47,894 nucleotides of DNA from JANYJJ01 sp038241115 (GCA_038241115.1 JBBRGA010000006.1:1-47894), one strand, 5' to 3'. Shown: positions 34,287-44,784, numbered from the stretch's first letter. Numbers and translations: made by a program. The notes: generated by a model from the letters alone, not told the origin.

Positions 34287-36230
<1,944 letters not shown>

Positions 36231-36305
36231 TTGAAAGTCACCTTGAAATCAGCCCTCGATTATCGAACGCGCTGGTAAAAACCCGCAAGCGTTGACAATT
36301 CCTGA

Positions 36306-38078
36306 ATGCAAACGGACGCGAATTCAGCCCCCGCCTTGGTGCACAGCGCCTTCTACAAATTCGTTCGCATCAACGACGTCGACGCCGTGGCCGCGCTGCT
36401 GCGCGAACTGTCCAGTGACGCTTTGAGACCTGTTTTGGGCAGCATCCTGGTGGCGTCAGAAGGCATCAACGGCATGGTGGCGGCAACGCCTGCCGCGCTG
36501 CGCGAATTTGAGTTGGCTTTGACCGGTGAGGCACGCCTGCACGGCCTGTTCAGCGGCATGACCTTCAAGCACAGCGGCTGCACCACCGCGCCGTTTCAGC
36601 GCATGCGGGTTCACAGCAAACCCGAGGTTTTGCCTTTGGGTGTGGACGGCGTGCAGGCGGTGGGCCACGTGGGCGTCCAGCTCAGCCCGGCGCAGTGGCG
36701 CGAGTTGATGCAGCAAGACGACGTGGTGCTCATCGACAACCGCAATCATTTTGAATTTCGCCTGGGCCACTTCATGGGCGCCGTCGATCCGCAGGTGCAT
36801 CACTTTCGCGATTTCCCCGCCTGGGTGCAGTCGCAACTGCCGACTTGGAAAGCGCAGAAAAAACGCGTGGCCATGTACTGCACCGGCGGCATCCGCTGCG
36901 AAAAGACCAGTGCCTGGATGAGCCAATTGGGCATGCCGGTGATGGAGCTTGAAGGAGGAATCCTGAACTATTTTGCGCAAATGCCCGACGCGCAAAACGA
37001 GTGGATGGGTGAGTGTTTTGTGTTCGACAACCGGGTGGCGTTGAACACGCAGTTGGAAGAAACCGCCACGCGCGCAGAAGATGTTTACGGGGACGCGCCA
37101 GATGAGCAGTGGCGGCTGAAAAGAGCGCAGCAGCTGGAGTCAGCAATTCCCGCCGCCCTGACAGGCGCACGAGTCAAAAAAACCGCACCACCCGCCACCA
37201 AAAACGGCGTCGGACCGAGCAGCATCGTCTTGCCCCAAGGCCAGTGGTCCACCGTCTCGGCCTTCTTGATTGAACGCTTCCCCGGCGTGTCGAGCAGCAC
37301 CTGGCACCAGCGCTTGCAAGACGGTGAAGTAACCGACGAGCAAGGCGTGGCGATCACGTCCATGCAGCGCTACCGAGCCGGGCTGAAAGTCTTGTATTAC
37401 CGCCACATCGAGTTCGAGACGCCCATTCCTTTCGAGGCCATCGTGCTGTTCCAAGACGAGTTGTTGGTGGTGGCCGACAAGCCGCATTTTTTGCCGGTGA
37501 CCCCCGGCGGCAAGTACCTGCAAGAAACACTGCTCGTTCGCCTGAAGCAAAGCTTGCAGATCGACACGCTGTCGCCCATTCATCGACTGGACCGCGAAAC
37601 GGCCGGCGTGGTGATGTTCTGCGTTGACCCGAAAGCGCGGGCCGCGTATGCCGCGATGTTTGCGCAGCGCCAAGTCGTCAAACGCTATGAGGCCATGGTC
37701 AACTGGAGCAGGCCCATCGAGTCAAGGATCGAGCTCCCGTTCACTCACCGAAGCCGCATGGAAGACGGCACCCATTTCATGCGCATGCGCGAAGTCGGCG
37801 GCCCGCCCAATTCAGAAACGCACATCGAGCTGCTTGAAGACCGCGGCCAACAAGCGCACCTGCGCTTGTCACCCGTCACCGGCCGCAAGCACCAATTGCG
37901 CGTTCACTGCGCCGCGCTGGGCATGCCCATCGTCAACGACGCGTTGTATCCCCACATGCAGCCGCAAGGCGCAGACAACCACGCACAGCCACTTCGTTTG
38001 ATTGCACGTTCGGTTGTGTTCACCGACCCGGTGACGGGACAAGCACGCGAATTCGCGAGCAGCCGGATGTTGGGTTAG
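36306..38078 (+). CDS. Fusion of tRNA uridine hydroxylase TrhO and RluA-family pseudouridine synthase
   Basis: One uninterrupted 590-residue frame joins two RNA-modification enzymes. Residues 1 to about 280 are TrhO (rhodanese family, YceA), which makes ho5U34 in tRNA; the active-site loop CTGGIRCEK has the Cys at 192. After a short linker (about 281-300, Lys/Ala/Pro), residues 301-590 are a complete RluA-family pseudouridine synthase. These include PHFLPVTPGG, HRLDRETAG with the catalytic Asp429, and SPVTGRKHQLRVH. In most genomes these are separate proteins. Both can act on the anticodon stem-loop (position 34 and, for RluA, 32), so co-location on one tRNA is plausible; the fused enzyme's target is inference. 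Confidence 0.93.
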   Translation: MQTDANSAPALVHSAFYKFVRINDVDAVAALLRELSSDALRPVLGSILVASEGINGMVAATPAALREFELALTGEARLHGLFSGMTFKHSGCTTAPFQRMRVHSKPEVLPLGVDGVQAVGHVGVQLSPAQWRELMQQDDVVLIDNRNHFEFRLGHFMGAVDPQVHHFRDFPAWVQSQLPTWKAQKKRVAMYCTGGIRCEKTSAWMSQLGMPVMELEGGILNYFAQMPDAQNEWMGECFVFDNRVALNTQLEETATRAEDVYGDAPDEQWRLKRAQQLESAIPAALTGARVKKTAPPATKNGVGPSSIVLPQGQWSTVSAFLIERFPGVSSSTWHQRLQDGEVTDEQGVAITSMQRYRAGLKVLYYRHIEFETPIPFEAIVLFQDELLVVADKPHFLPVTPGGKYLQETLLVRLKQSLQIDTLSPIHRLDRETAGVVMFCVDPKARAAYAAMFAQRQVVKRYEAMVNWSRPIESRIELPFTHRSRMEDGTHFMRMREVGGPPNSETHIELLEDRGQQAHLRLSPVTGRKHQLRVHCAALGMPIVNDALYPHMQPQGADNHAQPLRLIARSVVFTDPVTGQAREFASSRMLG

Positions 38079-38082
38079 ATCG

Positions 38083-39042
38083 CTAGCTGGTCAGCGCCGC
38101 TTCCAACGCATCGATGTAGACCTTGGCCACGTCGAAACCGGTTTGCTGGGTGATCTCTTGAAAGCCGGTGGGGCTGGTGACGTTGATCTCGGTCACGCAG
38201 TCGCCAATCATGTCCAGGCCGATCAGCAGCAAACCGCGCGCGGCCAAGATGGGGCCGATGTGCTCGGCCGTGGCGCGGTCGTGTGCGTTCAGTGGTTGGG
38301 CCACGCCTTTGCCGCCCACGGCCATGTTGCCGCGGATCTCGGTGCCCTGAGGAATGCGCGCCAAGGCATGCGCAATGGGGGCGCCGTTGATGATGAGGAT
38401 GCGTTTGTCGCCCTGTATGATTTCCGGCAAATAGCGCTGCACCATCACGGTTTGCGCGCCTTCACGGTTCAGGGTTTCGGTGATGCTGCCCAGGTTCAAG
38501 CCGTCCGGTCCCACCCTGAAAATGCCGGTGCCGCCCATGCCGTCCAGCGGCTTCAAGATGATGTCTTTGTGCTCAGCGTGAAAGCGTTTGATGTCGCTTG
38601 CGTCTCGCGTGACCAGCGTGGGTCCGATGTGCTGCGGGAACTCCAGGATCGCCAATTTTTCGGGGTGATTGCGCAGCGCCGCAGGCTTGTTGAAAACACG
38701 CGCGCCTTCGCGTTCGGCCTGCTCCAGCAGGTGCGTGGCGTAAAAATATTCGCCGTCGAAGGGCGGGTCTTTGCGCATCAGGACGGCGCCCACATCGGCC
38801 AAGACCACCGGGATCTCATCGGGGGCTTGTTGCTTGGCTTGGAACCAGTGCTTCGGGTCGCCCGTCAGGGTGAGTTCGCGCACATACGCCGTGACCTTGC
38901 CGCCGCGCTGCCACATCAAGTCTTTGGGCTCGCACGCCATCAAGCTGTGGCCGCGTGAGGCAGCTTCTCGCATCATCACAAAGGTGGTGTCCTTGGTGGT
39001 GTTGAAGCCTTCGAGCGGGTCGGCGATGAAGAGAATTTTCAT
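38083..39042 (-). CDS. gshB: Glutathione synthetase
   Basis: ATP-grasp ligase adding glycine to gamma-glutamylcysteine, 319 residues. The MKILFIADPLEGFNTTKDTT start, the ATP-grasp loop PLDGMGGTGIFRV, the RYLPEIIQGDKRILIINGAP segment and the metal-binding EINVTSPTG are typical. The start at 39042 overlaps the stop of the upstream transporter gene as ATGA. Partner enzyme gshA is not in the window. Only four bases separate its stop from the convergent TrhO-RluA stop. Confidence 0.95.
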   Translation of the reverse strand: MKILFIADPLEGFNTTKDTTFVMMREAASRGHSLMACEPKDLMWQRGGKVTAYVRELTLTGDPKHWFQAKQQAPDEIPVVLADVGAVLMRKDPPFDGEYFYATHLLEQAEREGARVFNKPAALRNHPEKLAILEFPQHIGPTLVTRDASDIKRFHAEHKDIILKPLDGMGGTGIFRVGPDGLNLGSITETLNREGAQTVMVQRYLPEIIQGDKRILIINGAPIAHALARIPQGTEIRGNMAVGGKGVAQPLNAHDRATAEHIGPILAARGLLLIGLDMIGDCVTEINVTSPTGFQEITQQTGFDVAKVYIDALEAALTS

Positions 39043-40247
39043 GATGTCGAAGAAGTGATTGACGGCTGCGTTTGCCGCGCGCGCCACTGTTGCACAAACA
39101 GCGCCAGGGCGCCGGCCACCACGCCCCAAAACGCAGCGCCAATGCCCCACAGACTCAGACCGCTGAGGCTGACTAAAAACGTGATCAGCGCAGCTTCGCG
39201 GTGGGTGTCTTCTTTCAGCGCCGCGTTCAAACCTGCGCCTATGGTGCCCAGCAACGCAAAGCCTGCAATCGCCGCCACCAGTTCGCGCGGGAACGCGGTG
39301 AGGACGCCGGTGACGGTGGCCCCAAAGACGCCAATGACGCAGTAAATGGCGCCGCAGACGACGGGGGCCACATACCGCCGCTGCATGTCGGGGTGCGCCT
39401 CACGGCCCATGCAAATGGCCGCAGTGATGGCCGACAAATTCAGCGCAAACGCCCCAAATGGCGCGAGCAACAACGTCGCCACACCTGTCAGCGTGATCAC
39501 GCGCGACAGCGGCAATTGAAAACCCGAGGCGCGTATGGCGGCCACACCCGGCAGATTCTGCGATGCCATGGTCACCACAAACAGCGGCAGCGCCAAACTG
39601 ACGACGGCTTGCCAAGAAAACACGGGCGCTGTGAACACTGGAATGGTCAGACTCCACTGCACACCCTGGAGGTGAAGTTGATCACCCAAAACGGCGTAAA
39701 GCGTGCCGACCGCCAAGACGCTGGGCACCGCATAACGCGCCCAGAAGCGGCGGCCGATCAGGTAGGTGAGCAACATCAGCGCGACCAACGCAAACGCGGT
39801 TTTCAAAGCCAAAAAACCGTCCAACGCAAAGCGCGCCAACACGCCCGCCAACAGCGCGTTGGCAATCGGCATGGGCACTTTGTCCATCAGTTTTTCAAAC
39901 CAACCCGTCACCCCGAACAGCACGACCAATGCCGCGCTCACCAGGAAGGCGCCCGTGGCCTGCGCCATGTCAAACCCGCCCGCCACCGCGGCCGTGGCCA
40001 ACACCGCCGCACCCGGCGTGGACCACGCCACCATCACCGGCTTTTTCAGCCACAGCGAAGGCACCAAGCTGCACAGGCCCATGCCCCAACCCAGCGCCCA
40101 CACCCAGGAGCTGATTTGCGCAGGCGTGGCCCCCAGCGACGTGGCCGCCTGAAACACGATGGCCACCGAACTGGTGAAGCCCACCAGCACCGCCACAAAG
40201 CCTGCCGTGGCTGCCGAAATCGAGAAATCTTTGAAGAAGGAAGACAT
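39039..40247 (-). CDS. BenE-family transporter
   Basis: A 402-residue inner-membrane protein with about 12 hydrophobic helices, of the benzoate:H+ symporter (BenE/YdcO) family. Characteristic are the early GFVAVLVGFTSSVAIVFQA helix, the WSTPGAAVLA segment and NLPGVAAIRASGF in the middle. Benzoate or a related aromatic acid is the family substrate, but no catabolic genes are near. The stop overlaps the gshB start, so the two are translationally coupled. The reason for linking it to glutathione synthesis is not obvious. Confidence 0.88.
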   Translation of the reverse strand: MSSFFKDFSISAATAGFVAVLVGFTSSVAIVFQAATSLGATPAQISSWVWALGWGMGLCSLVPSLWLKKPVMVAWSTPGAAVLATAAVAGGFDMAQATGAFLVSAALVVLFGVTGWFEKLMDKVPMPIANALLAGVLARFALDGFLALKTAFALVALMLLTYLIGRRFWARYAVPSVLAVGTLYAVLGDQLHLQGVQWSLTIPVFTAPVFSWQAVVSLALPLFVVTMASQNLPGVAAIRASGFQLPLSRVITLTGVATLLLAPFGAFALNLSAITAAICMGREAHPDMQRRYVAPVVCGAIYCVIGVFGATVTGVLTAFPRELVAAIAGFALLGTIGAGLNAALKEDTHREAALITFLVSLSGLSLWGIGAAFWGVVAGALALFVQQWRARQTQPSITSSTS

Positions 40248-40303
40248 TGCCTGAGGATAAATGCGCGCTGTCCATGTCAGCCGTCCAGGTGAGCCATCTA
40301 TGC

Positions 40304-40348
40304 GCGCTCACTTTTGCGCTCACTTTTGCGCTCACGGCTGCGCTCACT
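40304..40348. repeat. 12-bp tandem repeat at the end of the SDR gene
   Basis: GCGCTCACTTTT occurs twice exactly, followed by GCGCTCACGGCT and a partial GCGCTCACT. The last partial copy contains the stop codon of the minus-strand SDR gene, so the array lies between it and the BenE-family gene. Confidence 0.88.
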
Positions 40349-41228
40349 CGGTCTTGCGCTGCGCCGCCCTCTCCAACTCCCGCGGCCCAAACGACGACGC
40401 GGTGCTGCCGCTGGTGACCAAGCCCTCGGCATAGAGGCGCTCAATGTCGGGAGCGGCTTTGCGCAGCTCACGTTCAGCCAGTCGGGTGTGCAGCAAAGCA
40501 CGCAGCCAGTGCAGCAGGCGCACCCAGCCGGGCACCCAAATGCGCGAGGCGCGGCGCTCGATGCCATTGGCAATCATGCGGGCGGCGTCTTCGGCAGAAG
40601 TTTCAATGTTCAGCACGCCGGGCATGGTGGCGCGCAGGCGGGCGAAGGCGGGATGCAGCGCGCCTTCTGTCATCAGCGGCGTGCTGACCCACGAAGCGTG
40701 AATCACGCTGACCATCACTTGGTGCGCCGCAAGTTCGATGCGCCATGCGTTGCACATGGCTTCTACCGCCGCTTTGGAAGCCGCGTAGGCCGACATCGCA
40801 GGTGGGTGCGCAAACGACGACACCGATGCGCTGACCAACACCATGCCTTGTTGCCTCATGACCTCGGGCAGGGCAGCGCGCACGATGTTGAACACGCCAA
40901 AAACGTTGACTTCGAAACAGCGCTGCCAAGCGGCCGGATCGGTCAGCGCCAGCGGGCCGAACGAGGCCACACCGGCGTTGGCCCAGACGATGTCGATGCG
41001 ACCGTGACGGGCCATCGCTGCAGCCACGGCGGCGTCGCAGGTGGCGCGCGAAGTGACATCACACACCACGGTGAGCACATCGGCGCCGATGCGGGCCGCA
41101 ACCACAGCCAGAGGTGCAGCGTCGCAGTCGACCAGCACCACCGCGGCGCCGCGCTGATGCAGCTCCAGTGCGGTGGCAGCGCCTATGCCTGACGCGGCGC
41201 CGGTGATGAGGATGACTTTGCCGCGCAT
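40344..41228 (-). CDS. Short-chain dehydrogenase/reductase
   Basis: A classical SDR of 294 residues. The NAD(P) loop TGAASGIG, the NAG segment (WANAGVA), the catalytic Ser region VSASVSS and the YAASK active site are all present. An Asp at the end of the second strand (LVDCD) favours NAD over NADP. The C-terminal 60 residues extend beyond the usual core and contain Arg-rich helices. The substrate is unknown. It lies 70 bases after the second BLUF gene, at the end of the run that begins with the photosynthesis genes, so a role in carotenoid or lipid oxidation is conceivable but unproven. Confidence 0.87.
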   Translation of the reverse strand: MRGKVILITGAASGIGAATALELHQRGAAVVLVDCDAAPLAVVAARIGADVLTVVCDVTSRATCDAAVAAAMARHGRIDIVWANAGVASFGPLALTDPAAWQRCFEVNVFGVFNIVRAALPEVMRQQGMVLVSASVSSFAHPPAMSAYAASKAAVEAMCNAWRIELAAHQVMVSVIHASWVSTPLMTEGALHPAFARLRATMPGVLNIETSAEDAARMIANGIERRASRIWVPGWVRLLHWLRALLHTRLAERELRKAAPDIERLYAEGLVTSGSTASSFGPRELERAAQRKTE

Positions 41229-41298
41229 GGTGGAGATGGGTCAGCCTGAATGCAGGAGCGGTTGCGCTGCGACGGGATCCAGCGCACGTGAACCCGGC

Positions 41299-41760
41299 TC
41301 AATCCATCTGCCAGAACATTTTCAGCAGCTGGTGGCAGCGCTCGGGGTTGTTCACGAAGGCCGGGTCGCTCAAGGGCATGTGCTGGAACTCGCTGTAACC
41401 GTCGGGAAAGGAGTCGTTGTCGGCGTTGGGGAACGCGGCGCTGTTGGAACTCAAATCGACAAAGTCCATGCTCCAGGCGCCGAACTCGCGCTTTGGCTTG
41501 AGTCCGCTGTCTATCACCACCAGGCCGCGGTGGCGCAGGTCGCGGGTAATGCGTTGCAGCAGTGCGAGCACGACTGACTCGTCGCCCTCCAAAACCTGCA
41601 TGAAGTTGCCGTCTTTGTAGAGCAACATTCCCGTGATCCCGGCACGCTCGTTGTTGACGCGGCAAGTTTTCAGCATGTCGCGCAGTTCCTTGGCTGAGAA
41701 CCAAGTGACCGCTGCACTCAGGTAAACCACAAAAAACAAATCGATGTCCTTTGAACTCAT
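41299..41760 (-). CDS. Short BLUF blue-light photoreceptor (BLUF-2)
   Basis: A 153-residue single-domain flavin photoreceptor. The BLUF fold (about residues 7-102) has Tyr13 in VVYLSAA, Asn37 in NNERAGITG, Gln55 in FMQVLEG, and Trp96 and Met98 in FGAWSMDF, so a normal photocycle is expected. The C-terminal 50 residues are a short extension rich in Asn, Pro and Phe, as in the short BLUF proteins (PixD/BlrB type) that signal by protein contact. It begins 21 bases after a small membrane-protein gene and runs in the same direction as crtB-crtI and the puh genes, so it may be co-transcribed with the photosynthesis cluster. Confidence 0.92.
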   Translation of the reverse strand: MSSKDIDLFFVVYLSAAVTWFSAKELRDMLKTCRVNNERAGITGMLLYKDGNFMQVLEGDESVVLALLQRITRDLRHRGLVVIDSGLKPKREFGAWSMDFVDLSSNSAAFPNADNDSFPDGYSEFQHMPLSDPAFVNNPERCHQLLKMFWQMD

Positions 41761-41781
41761 ACGCGTCGGCGCAGCGAGAAC

Positions 41782-41949
41782 TTAGCCAGGGGGTGGGTCG
41801 GAGGCTTGGCTTTGGGTCAGAGCCAGTTTTCGCTCTTCGGAGCGCTTTTTCTCGCGCGCCAAATCACGAAACTGCCACCAGACGAATGCCGCGCCGAGCG
41901 CAGCAATGCCCAGTACTTTGACCAGCATGAGCACGGAAAAACTGGCCAT
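41782..41949 (-). CDS. 55-residue single-pass membrane microprotein
   Basis: A small frame with ATG at 41949 and TAA at 41782-41784. Residues 4-25 are a hydrophobic helix (VLMLVKVLGIAALGAAFVWW). It is followed by a strongly charged helix (QFRDLAREKKRSEERK) and a short polar tail ending in Pro-Pro-Pro-Gly. The positive charges after the helix predict an N-out, C-in orientation. It sits 68 bases after crtB and 21 before the BLUF-2 gene on the same strand. The ribosome site is weak. Small single-pass proteins in such clusters often assist pigment-protein assembly (compare PufX or PucC partners), but no family is recognised here. Confidence 0.7.
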   Translation of the reverse strand: MASFSVLMLVKVLGIAALGAAFVWWQFRDLAREKKRSEERKLALTQSQASDPPPG

Positions 41950-42017
41950 TGCCGGTCGAGATGTCCGAGGGTTTAAGCGAAGCAGTTTTACGCGGCAATT
42001 GTTTCGGAGTCACGCTT

Positions 42018-43142
42018 TCACGCGTTCACCGTCGTGCCGCGCGACGCTTGCGAATTGGTGAATTCGCGGTCTTGCACAGCCAAGCGCGCGAGCAAGTCTG
42101 CGCCCCATTCGAAGCGCTCGTCCAACGAACGACGCGGCGGCGCTGCATGACGCAGTTTCAATTCAACGCCCGCTGCCTCGCACGCTGCGGCTTGTACCAA
42201 GAACTGGGTGCAAGGCAGAGGCGCAAAGTGCTGTGAGGGGTCGGCCGGAGCCATCAAAGCAGAGCCGCTGGCGCGTGCCAGCAACGCCAACTTGCGCCTG
42301 CCCGACACCACCGCGCGGTGGTTGATGGAGTCACAGCCCGCACGTTCGAGCACACGTCCGATTTCGGCGTAGATCAAGCGCGCAGCGCGTATGGCGGGAC
42401 GACAGTCACGCGGCAGGTGCGCAATGCCGTGCTCAGAGCGCTCGTACAACACGTCGGCGGCGTGCAGCAAACGCGCCACCACGCTGGCCACGCGTGCATC
42501 AAAAACCGGGTTCAACAACCACGCGTCAGCATCGATGCCGGCGTCGAGCATCCACGCCAGCGGCATGTAAAGCCTGCCAGCACGCGCGTCCTCACCCACA
42601 TCGCGCGCAATGTTGGTGAGTTGCATCGCCACACCCAAATCGCAGGCACGTGCCATGGCTTCTTCGCTGCGCGAACGCATGATGACGGCCATCATCGCGC
42701 CGACACTTCCAGCTACCCTCGCGCCGTAGGCCTGCAGGTCTTCAATGGTTTCGTAGCGGCGGCCTTCGGCGTCCCACTGAAAGCCTTCCAGAAGCGCCAT
42801 TAGCAACTCGCGCGGCAACGTAAATTCACGAACGACAGCGGCCAGAGCACGGTCGGCTTCAAAGTCTTGCGGCGCACTGGCATAAATGGCATCCAGGCGC
42901 GCATGCAGGCAGAACATGGCTGCGTCGCGGTCTGTGCTGAAGTCAATCGCGTCATCGGCAACCCGGCAAAACGCGTACAGCGCAATGGCCGGGCCGCGCA
43001 CGCGGTGCGGCAACAAGCGAGAAGCGGCAAAGAAAGTTTTCGAGCCGCCTTGCATCAAGGTTTGGCAGGCTTCGAAATCGAAATGCGCGCTGGGCGACAC
43101 AGATGCTTTTCTGGCAAACCCGACTGAGGCGACTTCAAACAT
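42018..43142 (-). CDS. crtB: Phytoene synthase
   Basis: Condenses two geranylgeranyl diphosphates to phytoene, the first committed step of carotenoid synthesis. The 374 residues contain both Asp-rich metal motifs: DDAID (63-67) and NIARDVGED (177-185, with Asp181 and Asp185). The start at 43142 has AAGGA seven bases upstream and lies ten bases after crtI. The C-terminal 60 residues go beyond the core and are polar. The product feeds CrtI directly upstream. Confidence 0.95.
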   Translation of the reverse strand: MFEVASVGFARKASVSPSAHFDFEACQTLMQGGSKTFFAASRLLPHRVRGPAIALYAFCRVADDAIDFSTDRDAAMFCLHARLDAIYASAPQDFEADRALAAVVREFTLPRELLMALLEGFQWDAEGRRYETIEDLQAYGARVAGSVGAMMAVIMRSRSEEAMARACDLGVAMQLTNIARDVGEDARAGRLYMPLAWMLDAGIDADAWLLNPVFDARVASVVARLLHAADVLYERSEHGIAHLPRDCRPAIRAARLIYAEIGRVLERAGCDSINHRAVVSGRRKLALLARASGSALMAPADPSQHFAPLPCTQFLVQAAACEAAGVELKLRHAAPPRRSLDERFEWGADLLARLAVQDREFTNSQASRGTTVNA

Positions 43143-43152
43143 AAGTGAGTCC

Positions 43153-44784
43153 TTAGGAAACCAGTTCTGGAACAGGAACAACGCTCTGCAGCGCCTTGGC
43201 CGACATCAGCACCCCCGGCACGCCCGCTCCGGGATGGGTGCTGGCACCGACCATGAATAAATTTTTGACATCTTCGCTGCGGTTGTGCGGGCGAAACCAA
43301 GCGCTTTGCAACAGCAGAGGTTCCAGGCCGAAGGCAGCGCCTTTGAGCGACAACAAACGGTCTTGAAAGTCTTGCGGCGTCATGACGTGAGAAGTAACGA
43401 TGTGCTGGCCCAAGTCAGGCAGCAAGGTTTCTTCCAAACGCTTCTGTACTTTGAGGCGATAGGTTTCGGCGTGCGCTTTCCAATCGGTGCCGCTGTCCAG
43501 GTGAGGCACGGGCGAAAGCACATAAAACGCATCGCATCCGTCAGGAGCCACGGAAGGGTCGGTGGCGCTGGGCCGATGCAAATACAGGCTGAAGTCTTCG
43601 GTGAGCTTGTGCTTTTTGAAGATGTCGGTCAACAGGCCTTCGTAACGTGGGCCCAGCGCCATGGTGTGGTGCGGCACGTCGGGGTACTGCTTGTTGGTGC
43701 CGAAGTACCAAACAAACAAGCTCATGGAATAGCGGCCGTTGTCGATTCGTTTGTTGGTCCAGTGCGGCCGGTGCTCGGCAGCCACCAAATTGCGGTAGGT
43801 CCAAGCGGTGTCGGAATTACAGACAACGATGTCGGCGCGCAGTTTTTCGCCACTGACCAGTTCCACACCAGTGGCTCTGCCACCCCCACGTCCACCTTGG
43901 CCGCCTTCGATGGTGATTTGGCGCACGGTCGCGTTGTAGCGCACTGGCACCTTGCGTTCTTCCAGCAACTTGATCATGCCGTTGACGATGCTGCCCGTGC
44001 CGCCCATGGCCGAGTACACGCCGAAGCGCCGCTCGAGCGCGTTGATGAGGCTGTAGACGCTGGTGACCGAGAACGGATTCCCGCCAATCAGCAGGGTTTG
44101 CAGGCTCATGGCCATGCGCAGTTTGGGGTGCTTGATGTGGCTGGCCACCAAGCTGTGCATGGTGCGCCAAGCGCGCATGCGGACCATGCTGGGCACGGCG
44201 GATATCAAGTCGCCAATCGTGTCAAAAGCCTTGCTGCCAAGAGCCTCAAAGCCGAGCTTGTAGCAAAGGTCGGCTTCTTTCACAAACGCGTCGAAACCGG
44301 CAACGTCTTCAGGGCAGATTCGGGCCACCTCTGCGCGCATTTTTTCGGGGTCGCCGCTGTAGTCGAAGTGCGTGCCGTCGTCATAGCGCACCCGGTAAAA
44401 CGGGTCCATCAAACGCAGCTCAACGTCGTCTGAAAACTTGCGGCCGCACATGCCCCAGAGTTCTTCAAACATGAAGGGCACAGTGATGATGGTGGGGCCA
44501 CCGTCGAAGGTGAAACCGTCTTGCTTGCGCACAAAGGCGCGACCGCCGGGACCGTCCAATTTTTCAAGCAGCTGGACGCGGTAGCCCATGACGCTGAGCC
44601 GGATCGCCGCGGCCATGCCGCCGAAACCCGCGCCGACCACCAAAGCCACGGGCGCAGAGCTGTGAGCCTGGGGGCTTGAATTGCCTGGTGAGCTTGCGTT
44701 CAGTGCGCCTGGCAACAACGGGCTGACAGGTGAGTTGACTTCAGCGGGCGTGAAATAGCTTTTCATGGGACGACTTGCTTTCAT
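43153..44784 (-). CDS. crtI: Phytoene desaturase
   Basis: FAD enzyme that introduces double bases' worth of unsaturation stepwise into phytoene, giving neurosporene or lycopene for spheroidene- or spirilloxanthin-type carotenoids. The 543 residues have the FAD loop GAGFGGMAAA (51-60), then LEKLDGPGGRA and the C-terminal GASTHPGAGVPGVLMSAKA signature. The first 45 residues are an unconserved Ser/Pro-rich extension. An ATG at 44766 is a second possible start, and no strong ribosome site distinguishes the two. It overlaps the end of puhE by 26-44 bases, so the genes are translationally linked. The number of desaturation steps cannot be read from the sequence. Confidence 0.95.
   Translation of the reverse strand: MKASRPMKSYFTPAEVNSPVSPLLPGALNASSPGNSSPQAHSSAPVALVVGAGFGGMAAAIRLSVMGYRVQLLEKLDGPGGRAFVRKQDGFTFDGGPTIITVPFMFEELWGMCGRKFSDDVELRLMDPFYRVRYDDGTHFDYSGDPEKMRAEVARICPEDVAGFDAFVKEADLCYKLGFEALGSKAFDTIGDLISAVPSMVRMRAWRTMHSLVASHIKHPKLRMAMSLQTLLIGGNPFSVTSVYSLINALERRFGVYSAMGGTGSIVNGMIKLLEERKVPVRYNATVRQITIEGGQGGRGGGRATGVELVSGEKLRADIVVCNSDTAWTYRNLVAAEHRPHWTNKRIDNGRYSMSLFVWYFGTNKQYPDVPHHTMALGPRYEGLLTDIFKKHKLTEDFSLYLHRPSATDPSVAPDGCDAFYVLSPVPHLDSGTDWKAHAETYRLKVQKRLEETLLPDLGQHIVTSHVMTPQDFQDRLLSLKGAAFGLEPLLLQSAWFRPHNRSEDVKNLFMVGASTHPGAGVPGVLMSAKALQSVVPVPELVS

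Noticed and set aside
36291..36296. TTGACA as a -35 box for the TrhO-RluA gene
   Set aside because: It lies only about ten bases before the ATG, too close for a promoter serving that start.
38076..38100. Terminator between the convergent TrhO-RluA and gshB stops
   Set aside because: The gap is four bases, and no stable hairpin with a T-tract can be drawn there.
43285..44433. 382-codon plus-strand frame antisense to crtI
   Set aside because: Shadow of crtI; no conserved motif and no plausible ribosome site.
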